Under the pieces are notes generated by a model that saw nothing but the letters and a program-made list of their open reading frames with translations, did no database searches and had not been told where the DNA came from. DNA of 64,000 nt from Planctomycetota bacterium (GTDB taxonomy: Bacteria > Planctomycetota > UBA1135 > GCA-002686595): NCBI GenBank assembly GCA_016709875.1, contig JADJLZ010000009.1:186001-250000 (forward strand). The letters are read 5' to 3'. Below are positions 37,952-47,007 of this stretch, in pieces (positions within the stretch are counted from its first letter, which is position 1; every line of letters starts with the position of its first letter). Made by a program: the position numbers and the translations under genes.

Positions 37952-37962
37952 CCCCCCCCCCC
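37952..37962. repeat. C11 homopolymer in a divergent promoter region
   Basis: Eleven consecutive C bases lie in the 159-nt gap between the beta-helix gene (minus strand, start 37856) and the PD40 propeller gene (plus strand, start 38016), 53 nt upstream of the latter. Long homopolymers can vary in length by slipped-strand replication and alter promoter spacing, and they are also prone to sequencing error. No clear -35/-10 pair could be matched around it. Confidence 0.6.
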
Positions 37963-38015
37963 TGTCAAGCGTATGCTCCAAGAAATCGCTGAGATTCCCA
38001 CAGCGCGGAGGCACC

Positions 38016-39882
38016 ATGAAGTTCTCGATCCAGGCTCTCGCAGGTTCCCGCTCGAACGCCGCCCCACGGCGATCCCCAGTCGACACGAAGCGACTCATGC
38101 TCGCGTTCGGAGTGGCCGTGCTCGCGGCGACATCCTCTGCCCAATTGACCGAGCGCGTGAGCGTGACCTCGACCGGCGCACAGGCTTGGGGTGGCGGCGA
38201 AATCCCCACGCCCCCTGCGAATGCAGTGTCGGCCGATGGCCGCTTCGTGGCTTTCATGTCGGTGTCGCCGGACATCGTTTCCGGGGACACGAACAACAAG
38301 TGGGATGTCTTCGTGCGCGACCGGCTCAACAGGACGACCGAGCGCGTGAGCGTGAGCTCGAGTGGCGGCCAGGCGAACGCACACTCGGGCATCTGGGGCC
38401 TGGCAATGAGCCGCGACGCGCGTTTCGTGGTATTCCAGACCGACTCGACCAACCTCGTCACCGGAGGCACGAATGGGGCGTGGCACATCATTCTCCGCGA
38501 TCGCCTCAACGGGACCACCGAGCTCGTCAGCGTCGATTCGAACGGAGTGCAGGGAAACGGTGGTTAGCTTCCATCCCGTCGTCACGGACGACGGGCGTTA
38601 CGTAGCCTTCTCCAGCCTTGCGTCGAACCTCGTGCCTGGGGACACGAACAACACCGCAGATGTCTTCGTGCACGACCGGGTCACGGGTGCGACGGAGCGC
38701 ATCAGCGTTTCGAGCGGTGGCAGCCAAAGCAACGGAACCAGTGAGTTTGCAAGCATCACTCCAGACGGTCGATTCGTTTCGTTCGATAGCACCGCCACGA
38801 GCCTTGTGCCCAGCGACACCAATGCGCACTACGACGTCTTCCTACGCGACCGACTCACGGGCACGACAGAGATCGTGAGCCTTGGTTCGAATGGCGCGCA
38901 GGGGAACGGCGACTCGTGGGAATCCACGTTGTCGACAGACGCCCGCTTCATCGCCTTCTCGAGCAGGGCCACAAATCTGCTGCAAGGAGACTCGAACGGC
39001 ACCTTGGATGGCTTCGTTCGCGACCGGCTGAGCGGAACAACCGAGTGCACGAATGTCTCCACCGCGGGAGTCCAGGGAGACCACGGCGCCACGTACTCCG
39101 TGATTTCGCCGGACGGCCGATACGTTGCTTTCCGGAGCGATTCGAGCAATCTTGCCCTTCCCGCTCCTTCTGAGGGCATCTGCATCCGCGACCGTCAGCT
39201 CGGCACGACCGAGTATGCCAGCTACTGCTACGACGGCTCGATCCCCAACGGAGAGACCGATCCGCCCTCGATCTCTCCCGACGCACGCTTTGTCGTTTTC
39301 CGCAGCTCCGGGACGAACCTCGTCCCCAACGACACGAACGCGAACACCGACGTCTTCCTCTACGACCGCTACGCAAGCTCGTTCACCAGCATCTGCGATC
39401 CGCTCGACGCCGCGGTGCTCGACTGCCCCTGCAACAACCCGCCCGCCTCTCCCGGCCGCGGTTGCGACAACTCCTCCGCCACCGGCGGCGCCATGCTCGC
39501 CGCGAGCGGCGTCGCATCCCTCTCCGCGGACACGCTCGCCTTCAGCACCACCGGCGAGAAGCCCAACGCGACCAGCATCCTGCTCGAAGGCGACAGCGTC
39601 CTCGCCACGGGCGCCCCGTTCGGCCAAGGCGTGCGCTGCGTCGGCGGAACTCTCCGCCGCCTCTACACCAAGACCGCCCACAACGGAGCGGTCCTCGTAC
39701 CGGACCTCGCCGCCTCCGATCCGACGGTCTCCGCGCGCTGTGCGCAGCTCGGGGTCGCGATCACCCTCGGGGAGACGCGTGTCTTCCTCGTCTACTATCG
39801 CGACCCGCTCGTGCTCGGAGGCTGCGCCGCCACCAGCACCTACAACGCGACCCAGAGCGGTGCGGTTCTGTACGCGCCGTAG
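38016..39882 (+). pseudogene. secreted PD40/TolB-like propeller protein gene with a frameshift
   Basis: The ATG at 38016 (GGAGG 4 nt upstream) opens a signal peptide and PD40-type blades, each with a DGRFVAF/DARFVVF core followed by SGDTNxxxDVFVRDRL. The frame stops at a TAG (38565-38567) just after GVQGNGG, and the next frame continues the blade pattern as SFHPVVTDDGRYVAFSS to 39882. Skipping one G in the run GGTGGTT at about 38560 restores a 621-residue protein with exact repeat spacing. The C-terminus (from about 39424) is the shared domain: CPCNNPPASPGRGCDNSSAT, FGQGVRCVGGTLRRL and VYYRDP. Assembly error or true decay cannot be separated here. Confidence 0.75.
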
Positions 39883-40100
39883 CACTCGAACGTTCGAGCC
39901 CCGCGCAGCCCGCTCGGGTTCCGTTCTCCCGTCGATGGAGGCCGAGCGAATGGCTCGCACACCCCTTCGAAACTTCACTTCCCCGGCGGCTGGCGCGGGG
40001 CTTTTCCGACGTCCTCCCTGCGCACTTCGGCTGCTCCAGCGCCCGCCCCTGCGCCCCTGCGCCCCTGCGCTCCCCGCCTCCCCTCGCCCTCCCACCCAAC

Positions 40101-40156
40101 ACTCCGCGCGCAAAATCGCCGCGCGGCTGTGCCGCGCGGCGATGAGCGTGCGGAGT
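40101..40156. terminator. 56-nt composite hairpin
   Basis: The outer arms ACTCCGCGCGC (40101-40111) and GCGTGCGGAGT (40146-40156) pair over 11 positions with one G-T wobble. The inner arms ATCGCCGCGCGGC (40115-40127) and GCCGCGCGGCGAT (40131-40143) pair perfectly over 13 bp with a TGT loop. It lies between convergent genes and could end transcription from both, though no T-tract is present. Confidence 0.5.
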
Positions 40157-40157
40157 C

Positions 40158-40180
40158 GCGGGGCGGCTGCGCCGCCCCGC
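40158..40180. terminator. second GC-rich hairpin
   Basis: A perfect 10-bp stem, GCGGGGCGGC (40158-40167) with GCCGCCCCGC (40171-40180), has a TGC loop. It begins 2 nt beyond the larger hairpin and 20 nt past the stop of the thioredoxin gene on the opposite strand. It is probably part of the same bidirectional termination region. Confidence 0.45.
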
Positions 40181-40199
40181 CCTCACTTCCTTCCGCGCC

Positions 40200-41387
40200 T
40201 CACTTCTTCGGCTTGGGCTTGGGCTTCTCGCCCGCCTTGCCCTTCTCCGGCTTCTCGCCGCTCTTCGGCTTTTCCGCCGGCGCCGCCTTCGCCTCGGCGA
40301 TCAACTGATCGACAGCCTTGTCCATCTCTTCGCCGCGGACGTTCTTGAACCGGATCACGCCCTTCGCGTCGAGCACGTAGATCGTCGGCCAGCTCGAGAC
40401 GCCCCACTTGGTCGGCAGCGGACCAGCGGTGCTGCCTTCGATCGCCTGCCGCCAGGTGATCTGCTCCTTCTCCAGGATTCCCTTCACCTTCGCGGCATCG
40501 CCATCGCTGTTGATGCCCAGCAGCGCGAAAGGTTCGTTCTTCAAGCGCTCAACGAGCGCGCGTTCGTGCGGGATCATCGCACGACAAGGGGGTCACCACT
40601 CGCCCCAGAAGTCGATCACCACCACTTTCCCGCGGTAGTCCTCGAGCTTCCACTTCGCGCCGTTCTCGTCGACGGCCTCGAATCCGGGCGCGGTCTTCCC
40701 GATGCTCAGATTGTCCGCGACGAACAACCATCCATCGGCCATCCCGCCGTAGGTCTCCTCGCCCCACGGCAGCTTCAGCGTGCCGTAGTCCTTTTTCATC
40801 TTCTCGTAGAGCGCGTGCAGCTCTTCGGCATCCTCGCCCTTCTCGCCGCCGACCTTCTGCACCTCCATGAACAACAACGCAGCCGCGACCGGCTTGGTCT
40901 TGTTCTTGGCCTTCAACTCTTCGAGCGCCTTCGGCCCTTCCTTCTTGCCGAGCAGCTGACCCGCGGCGAACACCAGCAGATCCGCCTCCGGCGAATCCAG
41001 GTGCTCGGCCACCATCACCTTCGCCGCCTCTTTCGCGGCGTCCATGTCGCCCGCGTTGCCCGCGAGCAGCATGACCTGCTTCAGCGCCTTGGCCGCGGTC
41101 TCGCTGCCCTTGGCCTCCTCGGCGAGCGCCTGGTACTTGGGCAAGAACAGCTTGTCCGGGCTCTCCTCGCCGAGCTTCTCGCGCTCGTCGTCGTCCTTCG
41201 CGGACTTCATCTTCTCCTCGAAGCTCTTGCGCGCGAGCGCGAGCTCCTTGTCCAGCCCGGCAAGCTTCGTCGCTTGCGCGTCCGGACTGCCCTGCTTCGT
41301 CGGCGCCTGCAGCGTCGCGTGCACGGGCAGCGCCCACGCACCCAGCGACGCTCCCAGCGCCATCAACCAGACAGCACTCCTCTTCAT
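40200..41387 (-). CDS. exported TlpA-like thioredoxin-fold protein, candidate selenoprotein (in-frame TGA at WUPPC)
   Basis: The ATG at 41387 (GGAGGAGG 5 nt upstream) starts a signal peptide (to about 26), a charged helical region (30-200) and a TlpA-like thioredoxin domain from GKTAPGFEAVDENG onward. Codon 265 is TGA (40593-40595), exactly at the first cysteine of the redox motif: the frame reads VVVIDFWGEW, TGA, PPCRAMIPHERALVERL. The fold continues in the same frame through LLGINSDGDAAKVKGIL and the cis-Pro strand SSWPTIYVLDAKGVI to a Lys/Pro-rich tail and TGA stop at 40200. Read through, the product is 395 residues. The match of the stop to the catalytic position suggests selenocysteine (UxxC). 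A point mutation or sequencing error in TGC/TGT is the alternative. Reduction or oxidation of extracytoplasmic thiols is the inferred role. Confidence 0.75.
40564..40584 (-). promoter_or_regulatory. SECIS-like stem-loop just downstream of the TGA
   Basis: Starting 9 nt after the TGA on the coding strand, TCGTGCG pairs with CGCACGA in a perfect 7-bp stem with a 7-nt loop (ATGATCC); the closing G-C pair could open to place G first in the loop. Position and size are close to bacterial SECIS elements, but the apical loop is not a canonical match. It also lies in coding sequence, as bacterial SECIS do. Confidence 0.4.
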
Positions 41388-41428
41388 GGAAACCTCCTCC
41401 TCGGGACCATTCCCGATCTGCTTCGATC

Positions 41429-43465
41429 CTACTCGACCAACTTCATCTCCACATTCAACGCCCACGCGCCGTCGATCTGGAAATACTCGAGCTCGAGCTT
41501 GTGCTTGCCCGCGGTGAGCTCGACCTGCGCCTCGTCGCGCGCCGGCGCGTGCAGGTCCCAGTGCTCGATCACCGTCTTGCCGTCCAGCCGCAGGCGCACG
41601 CCGTCGTCCGAGACCACCGCCAGCGCGAACTTTCCGCCCGCGTCGAGCTCGAACTCCGCCACAGCGCTCATCCCGAAGTGCGAATCGCCCACCGCCTTGC
41701 GCACCTGCGCATCGCCGCCCCAGGGGTCGACCCAGTTCGGACAGGTCTTCGTGATCGCCGGTTGCGTTCCCAGCGCGCGCCACTCGCGCTCCTTCTCGCG
41801 CGGATCCGGCCCGTCCCTCCACGACCACCAGCTCCCGATCCACCTCACGTCCTTCAACAACCCGCCCGGCAGCCTCGGCTTGGGCCGCGGCTCGCCACTG
41901 CGGAAATCCCACGGTCCCCACTCGCCCATCACGATCGTGTTCAAGCCCTGCGTCTCGCCGCGATCCTTGGCGAAGACCACCAGCTCGCCCTTCACCTCGG
42001 GGCACTTCCAGGCGCGCGCCTTGCGCACCCACTCGGGCTCCTTGCCGTCCCAGCTGCTGAGCGTGCCGTCGCGCACCTCGCCGCTGGCGGTCTTGCCGTC
42101 GCGGCCGCGCATCCAGCTCGTCGCGTCGCCGCGCTCGACCTTCAGGCGCTCCATGCGCATGTCGCCGCCGCTGTCGTAGCTGTTGCCGCCGATGCGCAGC
42201 CCGGTCGTCTTGTTGACCACCAGATCCTTGCCATTGCGCGCGAACGCGTTCCCGTAGACCCACGTGTCGCGCGAGCTCGTGTCGCGGTTCTGGCCGTAGA
42301 CGCCCTCAACCAGCTGCTTGTCCTCGTCCCACCACAGCTCGACGCCGATCTCGTTGGCCTCGATCTGGTTCTCGACGATCGCGTTCTCCTGGCCGTGCTC
42401 GATGCTGACGGCACCGCCGAGCGTGCGCTCGATGTTGTTCCCGAGCACGACCATGCGCCCGGAGTACCCGCCCCAGATCCCGTGCTGGTGGCTGCCGTTG
42501 AGCGCGTTCGAGAGCACCCAGTTGTTCTTCGAGAAGGTGGCCTCGATCGCGTTCGCAACCGCGTACGAGAAGTCGTTGCGGTACCAGATGTTGTCGTCGC
42601 AGCCGCCGGCGTCGCGCTCGCCGCGCTTGAAGGCGTTGCCCTCGTCGACCGTGTCCAGGCCCGCGAACAAGAACACACCGTCCCCGCCGTGCGTGGCGCT
42701 GTTCCACGCGAACAAATTCTCGCTGCACCTCTCGAACATCAGGATCCCGGCCGAGTCCTGGCCGCGCCAGTAGACCCCGTCGCTGAAGCCGCGCACGCAG
42801 TAGTCGAACAGGCAGTGGCTCACCACGAACTTCGAGGTGCGGTACAGCCCCAGGCCCCAGCCCGAGAGGAACGAGAAGTCGCAGTCCCAGACCTCCCCGC
42901 CCGTGCAGCGCGTCAACAGGATCCCGTTCTGGCCGCGCCGCCCGCGGCAGCCGTGGAGCGAGACGTTCCGGCAGTTCGAGAGGCTCGCCGCCGCGCCGTA
43001 GTCGCGCAGCCACTCGCCCTTGTCGTTGTGGTGCGGGTAGAGCCAGTCGCTGCCGTCCTCGTAGGCGACGTTCGACAGCAGGTGCTTGCCGTACCAGCCG
43101 TCGAAGCTGACGCCGTCGAGCGTGATCCCGTCGCAGTCCTGCGCGACCACGCAACCGCGGTAGCCGCCGATCGTCCCGCCCTTGAGCGTCACGTCGTGGC
43201 AGCCCACGAGCACGATCCCGTAGCCCTCGCAGCGGTCGAGGTCCGTGCCCGCAGGCACGCCGCGCAGCTCCACGCCGGTGAGATCGAGCGTGACGCCCTT
43301 CACCGCTTCGATGCGCAGCACGCCGCGCAGGCCGTCCTCGCCCTGAGGGGGCAGCAGGTACTTCCCGGGAGCGACTTTCGCGCTCTGCTGCACTTCGAGC
43401 GTCTGCCCGGCCACGGGTTTCACGTCCGCCGTGCACACAACCAGCGCCAAGACTGCGATCAGCAT
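41429..43465 (-). CDS. secreted right-handed beta-helix protein with C-terminal PA14-like domain
   Basis: A 678-residue exported protein; the start at 43465 gives a signal peptide MLIAVLALVVCTADVKPVAG. Residues 60-420 are parallel beta-helix coils (GIVLVGCHDVTLKGGTIGGY, NCRNVSLHGCRGRRGQNGIL, NNWVLSNALNGSHQHGIWGG), of the NosD/right-handed-helix type found in polysaccharide-binding or cleaving proteins. The last 110 residues resemble PA14: FALAVVSDDGVRLRLDG, then KTVIEHW, TAGKHKLELEYFQ. No catalytic triad is apparent. It lies 41 nt upstream of the thioredoxin gene on the same strand and may be co-transcribed; it is divergent from nadA. Confidence 0.75.
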   Translation of the reverse strand: MLIAVLALVVCTADVKPVAGQTLEVQQSAKVAPGKYLLPPQGEDGLRGVLRIEAVKGVTLDLTGVELRGVPAGTDLDRCEGYGIVLVGCHDVTLKGGTIGGYRGCVVAQDCDGITLDGVSFDGWYGKHLLSNVAYEDGSDWLYPHHNDKGEWLRDYGAAASLSNCRNVSLHGCRGRRGQNGILLTRCTGGEVWDCDFSFLSGWGLGLYRTSKFVVSHCLFDYCVRGFSDGVYWRGQDSAGILMFERCSENLFAWNSATHGGDGVFLFAGLDTVDEGNAFKRGERDAGGCDDNIWYRNDFSYAVANAIEATFSKNNWVLSNALNGSHQHGIWGGYSGRMVVLGNNIERTLGGAVSIEHGQENAIVENQIEANEIGVELWWDEDKQLVEGVYGQNRDTSSRDTWVYGNAFARNGKDLVVNKTTGLRIGGNSYDSGGDMRMERLKVERGDATSWMRGRDGKTASGEVRDGTLSSWDGKEPEWVRKARAWKCPEVKGELVVFAKDRGETQGLNTIVMGEWGPWDFRSGEPRPKPRLPGGLLKDVRWIGSWWSWRDGPDPREKEREWRALGTQPAITKTCPNWVDPWGGDAQVRKAVGDSHFGMSAVAEFELDAGGKFALAVVSDDGVRLRLDGKTVIEHWDLHAPARDEAQVELTAGKHKLELEYFQIDGAWALNVEMKLVE

Positions 43466-43534
43466 CCTGAATTCTCCTTCGTTCGCTCCGAGCGTACCGA
43501 ACGCGCCCGGCATCCCCTATCCTGTTCCCCCCGC

Positions 43535-44890
43535 ATGCCGCTCCCCACCTCCACGCTGCGCACCGGCGCGATCGCCTCCTCCGGAATCCAGCTCCAGCCC
43601 GAGCTCCCCGTCTGCCAGACCGACCTGCCGCTCGACTGGTACCAGTCGGAGTTCAAACCCTACGCCGAGGAGTACCTCGCGCTGCCCGACCGCAAGCCGG
43701 GGACGATCCTGCCCTGGCTCGACGGCTACGCGCTGCCTGCGCTCGATCACTTCGGGCCCGCGCTGCTGCTGCTGGCGCACTTCTACATGGGCGGCGAGAT
43801 CGTGAAGCTCGTCGAGCGCTACGGCGGCAAGGTGGCCGATTCCTACGCGCTCGCGCTGCAGGCCTCGCGCAACCCGGAGAAGTCGATCATCGTCGAATCC
43901 GCCGTGCACTTCATGGCCGAGACGATCGCCACGCTCGCCAGCCCCGAGCAGCAGGTCTACATCACCAACCCCAAGGCTGGGTGCACCATGGAGATGCTCG
44001 CCAAGGAGCACATGGTCGCGCCGGTCGTCGACCAGTTGCTCGAGCGCTACGGCGACGATCTCGCGGTGGTCGCGTACATGAACACCTCCGGGCGCATCAA
44101 GGCCATCGCCGGCCGCACCGGCGGCGCCGTGTGCACCTCGTCCAACGCGCACCACGTGCTCGCGCGCGTGCTCTCCGAGCGCAAGCGCGTGCTCTTCGTG
44201 CCCGACGAGCACCTGGGCCGCAACAGCGCGCTCAAGCTCGGCATCCCGCTGGCGCAGATCCGCGCGCTGCCCAGCCCCGAGCGCTGGCGCTCGAGCTTCT
44301 CGCTGCGCGAGATCCCGGGCGGCCCGGCGTCGCTCGACGACGCGCGCGTGCTGCTCTGGGGCTCGTACTGCGGCGTGCACACGATCTTCAAGCCCGCGCA
44401 CGTCGAGTACTGGCGCGCGCGCGGCTACCGCGTGCTCGTGCACCCCGAGTCGCCGCACGAGGTCGTCGCGCTCTCCGACGGCTCGGGCTCGACCGACTAC
44501 CTGTGGAAGGCGATCGCGGACGCGCCCTCGGGCTCGCGCCTCTCGATCGGTACCGAGGGCCACTTCGTGCGCAACGCGCGCGAGCAGGCCGCGCTGCGCG
44601 GCGTCGAGGTCGTGCACCTGGCGGACATCCCCGATCCCACGCTCTCCTCGCGCGGTTGCGGCTGCGCGACGATGTCGCGCAACGACCCGCCGCACCTCGC
44701 CGGCATGCTGGATCTGCTGCGACAGGGCAAGGCGCCCTCGATCAACCGCGTCCTCGCCGGCGACGTCGTCGACGAGCTGAGCGGCGCCCGCGAGCGACTG
44801 GGCGACGCGGATCGCGCGACCCTCGTCGTCGACGCGCGGGGGGCGCTCGAGCGCATGATCGAGATCACCGAGGCCGCCGCGCGCGCCTGA
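43535..44890 (+). CDS. nadA: quinolinate synthase NadA
   Basis: NadA condenses iminoaspartate with dihydroxyacetone phosphate to quinolinate in NAD synthesis, using a [4Fe-4S] cluster. Cluster cysteines are evident in NPKAGCTMEM, WGSYCGVHTIF and GCGCATMSRND. Other landmarks: LLLAHFYMGGEIVKL near residue 80 (the family AHYY-like stretch), VAYMNTSGRIKA and LFVPDEHLGRNSA. At 451 residues it is longer than the usual 300-370, with about 75 N-terminal residues preceding the core. nadB and nadC are not in the window. It is the only gene on its transcript before a hairpin at 44903. Confidence 0.9.
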   Translation: MPLPTSTLRTGAIASSGIQLQPELPVCQTDLPLDWYQSEFKPYAEEYLALPDRKPGTILPWLDGYALPALDHFGPALLLLAHFYMGGEIVKLVERYGGKVADSYALALQASRNPEKSIIVESAVHFMAETIATLASPEQQVYITNPKAGCTMEMLAKEHMVAPVVDQLLERYGDDLAVVAYMNTSGRIKAIAGRTGGAVCTSSNAHHVLARVLSERKRVLFVPDEHLGRNSALKLGIPLAQIRALPSPERWRSSFSLREIPGGPASLDDARVLLWGSYCGVHTIFKPAHVEYWRARGYRVLVHPESPHEVVALSDGSGSTDYLWKAIADAPSGSRLSIGTEGHFVRNAREQAALRGVEVVHLADIPDPTLSSRGCGCATMSRNDPPHLAGMLDLLRQGKAPSINRVLAGDVVDELSGARERLGDADRATLVVDARGALERMIEITEAAARA

Positions 44891-44902
44891 GACGCGAGGG
44901 GG

Positions 44903-44921
44903 CGCAGCGGATTTCGCTGCG
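44903..44921. terminator. hairpin after nadA
   Basis: CGCAGCG (44903-44909) pairs with CGCTGCG (44915-44921) around a 5-nt loop, 12 nt past the nadA stop. There is no T-run. Downstream, before the HEAT gene, an 8-bp direct repeat ACTGCAAC occurs at 44924-44931 and 44951-44958, flanking a TATACT that could be a -10 box. Confidence 0.35.
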
Positions 44922-44995
44922 GAACTGCAACTTGGCGGCTCCGCCCCTATACTGCAACCAGCCTGGCAGCTTGATCCCCATCCAGGGAGACAGGG

Positions 44996-46978
44996 TTGGA
45001 TTCCATCCTCGTTCGGGCATCCCTCGCATTCGCCGCCGCCTGCCTGCTGACACTCCCCGCGAGTGCGCACGGAGGCGCCTACCTGCCGACCGGCTGGGGC
45101 ATGCCGATTCCGAGCACCCCCGGCTCGCCTTCGAGCACGGGCGGGGTCTCCTTCCCCGGTCCCATGACGGGTGGCACACCGGGCCCCGGACCGACGACCG
45201 GCGGGGATCCGGCCTCGGGGCTGGTCTCCTGGCGCGATTGGTGGCACTTCAACCAGGACGCCTTCCTCGACCTGCGCCGCTCGATCCAGCGCGCGGCGGT
45301 CGAGACCGGCGGCGACGGCTTCGGCCCGCAGTTGCGCTCGCTGCTCAACGCGCGCCTGGACGAGGAGCAGGTGCGCGCCAAGCTCGCCCCCGCGCTGCTC
45401 AAGCTGCTCGCCGACGAGTCGAGCAACGAGATCGCGACCGCCGCGCTCGTCGCGCTCGCGCGCAGCGGTGATGCGCAGCCCGCGCAGGCCAAGGACTCGC
45501 TCGTGCCCGCGCTGCGCGCGCGCCTGACGGATTCTTCGCAGGAGGTCGCCGAGTCGGCGGCGCTCGCGCTGGGCATCCTGGGCGACGAATCCGGTCTCGA
45601 CCTGCTCGCGAGCCTGTTGCAGGACGACGAGGAAGCGCGCAAGCTGCTCGGAGGCGGCCGCTCGGTGAGCACGCGCACGCGCTCCTTCGCCGCGTACTCG
45701 CTGGGCCTCTTGGCCGAGCAGGCGCACAACAACCGCACGCGCCAGCGCGCCGCGCGCGGCCTGTGCGCAGCGCTCGGGGCGCGCCGCGAGCCGCCGCAGG
45801 ACGTCCAGGTCGCGTGCGTGATCGCCCTCTCGCTCGACCGGCTCGACCCCGAACGCGGGCAGACGCAGAGCGCCGAGTGGGTCTCGCGCCAGTCGCTCGT
45901 GCACGCGCTGCTCGAGTCGCTCGACGCGCCGCACCGCCGCGCGACCGTGCGCGCCCACATCGTCACCGCGCTCGCGCGCCTGGTGCTCGACGCCGGCGGA
46001 ACGCTGCGCACCGAAGTCGAGCGCGCCCTGCTCGACGAGCTGCGTCGCGGCCGCGCGCTCGAGAACGAGGTCTCGCAGAGCTGCGTGCAGGCGCTGGGTC
46101 TGCTGGCCGACGCCGACGCGGATCCGCTCGATGTCGAGATGCGCGCGGTGCTGCTGCGCGCGCTCGACACCACCGATCAGGCGACGCGCTTCTTTGCGCT
46201 GATCGCCCTGGGCGAGGCCGGCGGGCACCCGGGCAGCGGCGAGCGCTCGGACGAGGGCCGCGCGCAGTGCCGCAACGCGCTCCTGAACGAGCTCGTGCGC
46301 GGCCGCAGCCGCATGCGGCCCTGGGCGGCGATCGCGCTCGGCGTGCAGGAATTCCGCGTGCGCGGCGCGGGCGGCGAGCCCTCCAGCCAGGTGCGCAAGG
46401 AGCTGCGCGACTGGCTGCGCGCCGAGGGCAGCCCCGAAGAGGTCGGCGCAGGTTCGATCGCGCTCGGACTCGCGCACGACGTGGAAGCGGCGCAGCTCCT
46501 GCGCGCCAAGCTGGGCAAGTCGAGCCCGACCGACTCGCAGGGCTACGTCGCACTCGCGCTGGGCATGACGGGCACCACCGACGCGCTGCCCGAGCTGCGC
46601 GCGATCACGCTCGCCGCGCGCTACCGGCCCTGGGTGCTCGAACCCGCCGCAACGGCGCTCGCGCTGCTCGGCGACCGCGACATCGAGTCGCAGCTCCTGG
46701 ACGCGCTGCGCTCGACGCAGAGCCTGAGCACGCAGTCGGCGCTCGCGCGCGCGATCGGACAGATCGGCGACGCGCGCGTCTTCGATCCGATGCTCGCGCT
46801 GGCGCAAGACCGCGGCTTGCCGGGGAGCACGCGCGCCTTCGCGACCATCGCGCTCGGCATGCTGGGCGAGCGCGGCGACCTGCCCTGGTATGTCCCCCTC
46901 GCGCGCGACCGGAACTACATCGCGGTCACGCCCACGCTGATGGGCGGCGACGGCCAAGGCGTGCTGGAGATCTTCTGA
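44996..46978 (+). CDS. exported HEAT-repeat protein, family member 1
   Basis: A 660-residue exported protein. The start is TTG at 44996 behind AGGGAG; it supplies a signal peptide ending LPASA. A Pro/Gly/Ser/Thr linker (30-75) follows, then SWRDWWHFNQDAFLDLRRSI, a Trp-rich element shared with the proteins at 47008 and 62802, and about 15 HEAT-like repeats to the end, for example EIATAALVALARSGDAQPA, EVAESAALALGILGDESGL, QGYVALALGMTGTTDALPEL and TRAFATIALGMLGERGDLPW. The end is VTPTLMGGDGQGVLEIF, similar to its neighbour. It likely scaffolds proteins at the envelope. It is tandem with the next gene, 29 nt apart. TATACT at 44948 may be a -10 box. Confidence 0.75.
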   Translation: MDSILVRASLAFAAACLLTLPASAHGGAYLPTGWGMPIPSTPGSPSSTGGVSFPGPMTGGTPGPGPTTGGDPASGLVSWRDWWHFNQDAFLDLRRSIQRAAVETGGDGFGPQLRSLLNARLDEEQVRAKLAPALLKLLADESSNEIATAALVALARSGDAQPAQAKDSLVPALRARLTDSSQEVAESAALALGILGDESGLDLLASLLQDDEEARKLLGGGRSVSTRTRSFAAYSLGLLAEQAHNNRTRQRAARGLCAALGARREPPQDVQVACVIALSLDRLDPERGQTQSAEWVSRQSLVHALLESLDAPHRRATVRAHIVTALARLVLDAGGTLRTEVERALLDELRRGRALENEVSQSCVQALGLLADADADPLDVEMRAVLLRALDTTDQATRFFALIALGEAGGHPGSGERSDEGRAQCRNALLNELVRGRSRMRPWAAIALGVQEFRVRGAGGEPSSQVRKELRDWLRAEGSPEEVGAGSIALGLAHDVEAAQLLRAKLGKSSPTDSQGYVALALGMTGTTDALPELRAITLAARYRPWVLEPAATALALLGDRDIESQLLDALRSTQSLSTQSALARAIGQIGDARVFDPMLALAQDRGLPGSTRAFATIALGMLGERGDLPWYVPLARDRNYIAVTPTLMGGDGQGVLEIF

Positions 46979-47007
46979 GCACGCATCCCCCCGCTGCGAC
47001 TCCTCTC

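Larger units (their letters stand above)
39883..40199. other. gene-free, low-complexity spacer between convergent genes
   Basis: These 317 bases hold no credible gene. They contain three perfect 8-nt units GCCCCTGC at 40045-40068, C-rich low complexity up to about 40100, and two strong GC hairpins (40101-40156 and 40158-40180) listed separately. It separates the ends of the PD40 gene and the thioredoxin gene. Confidence 0.6.

Noticed and set aside
38553..38570. Programmed +1 frameshift of the prfB type at GGT-TAG
   Set aside because: No internal Shine-Dalgarno-like sequence at the right distance and no family precedent; a one-base indel is simpler.
43517..46957. A 1146-codon open frame on the minus strand opposite nadA and the first HEAT gene
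   Set aside because: Same antisense artefact; NadA motifs on the plus strand are decisive.
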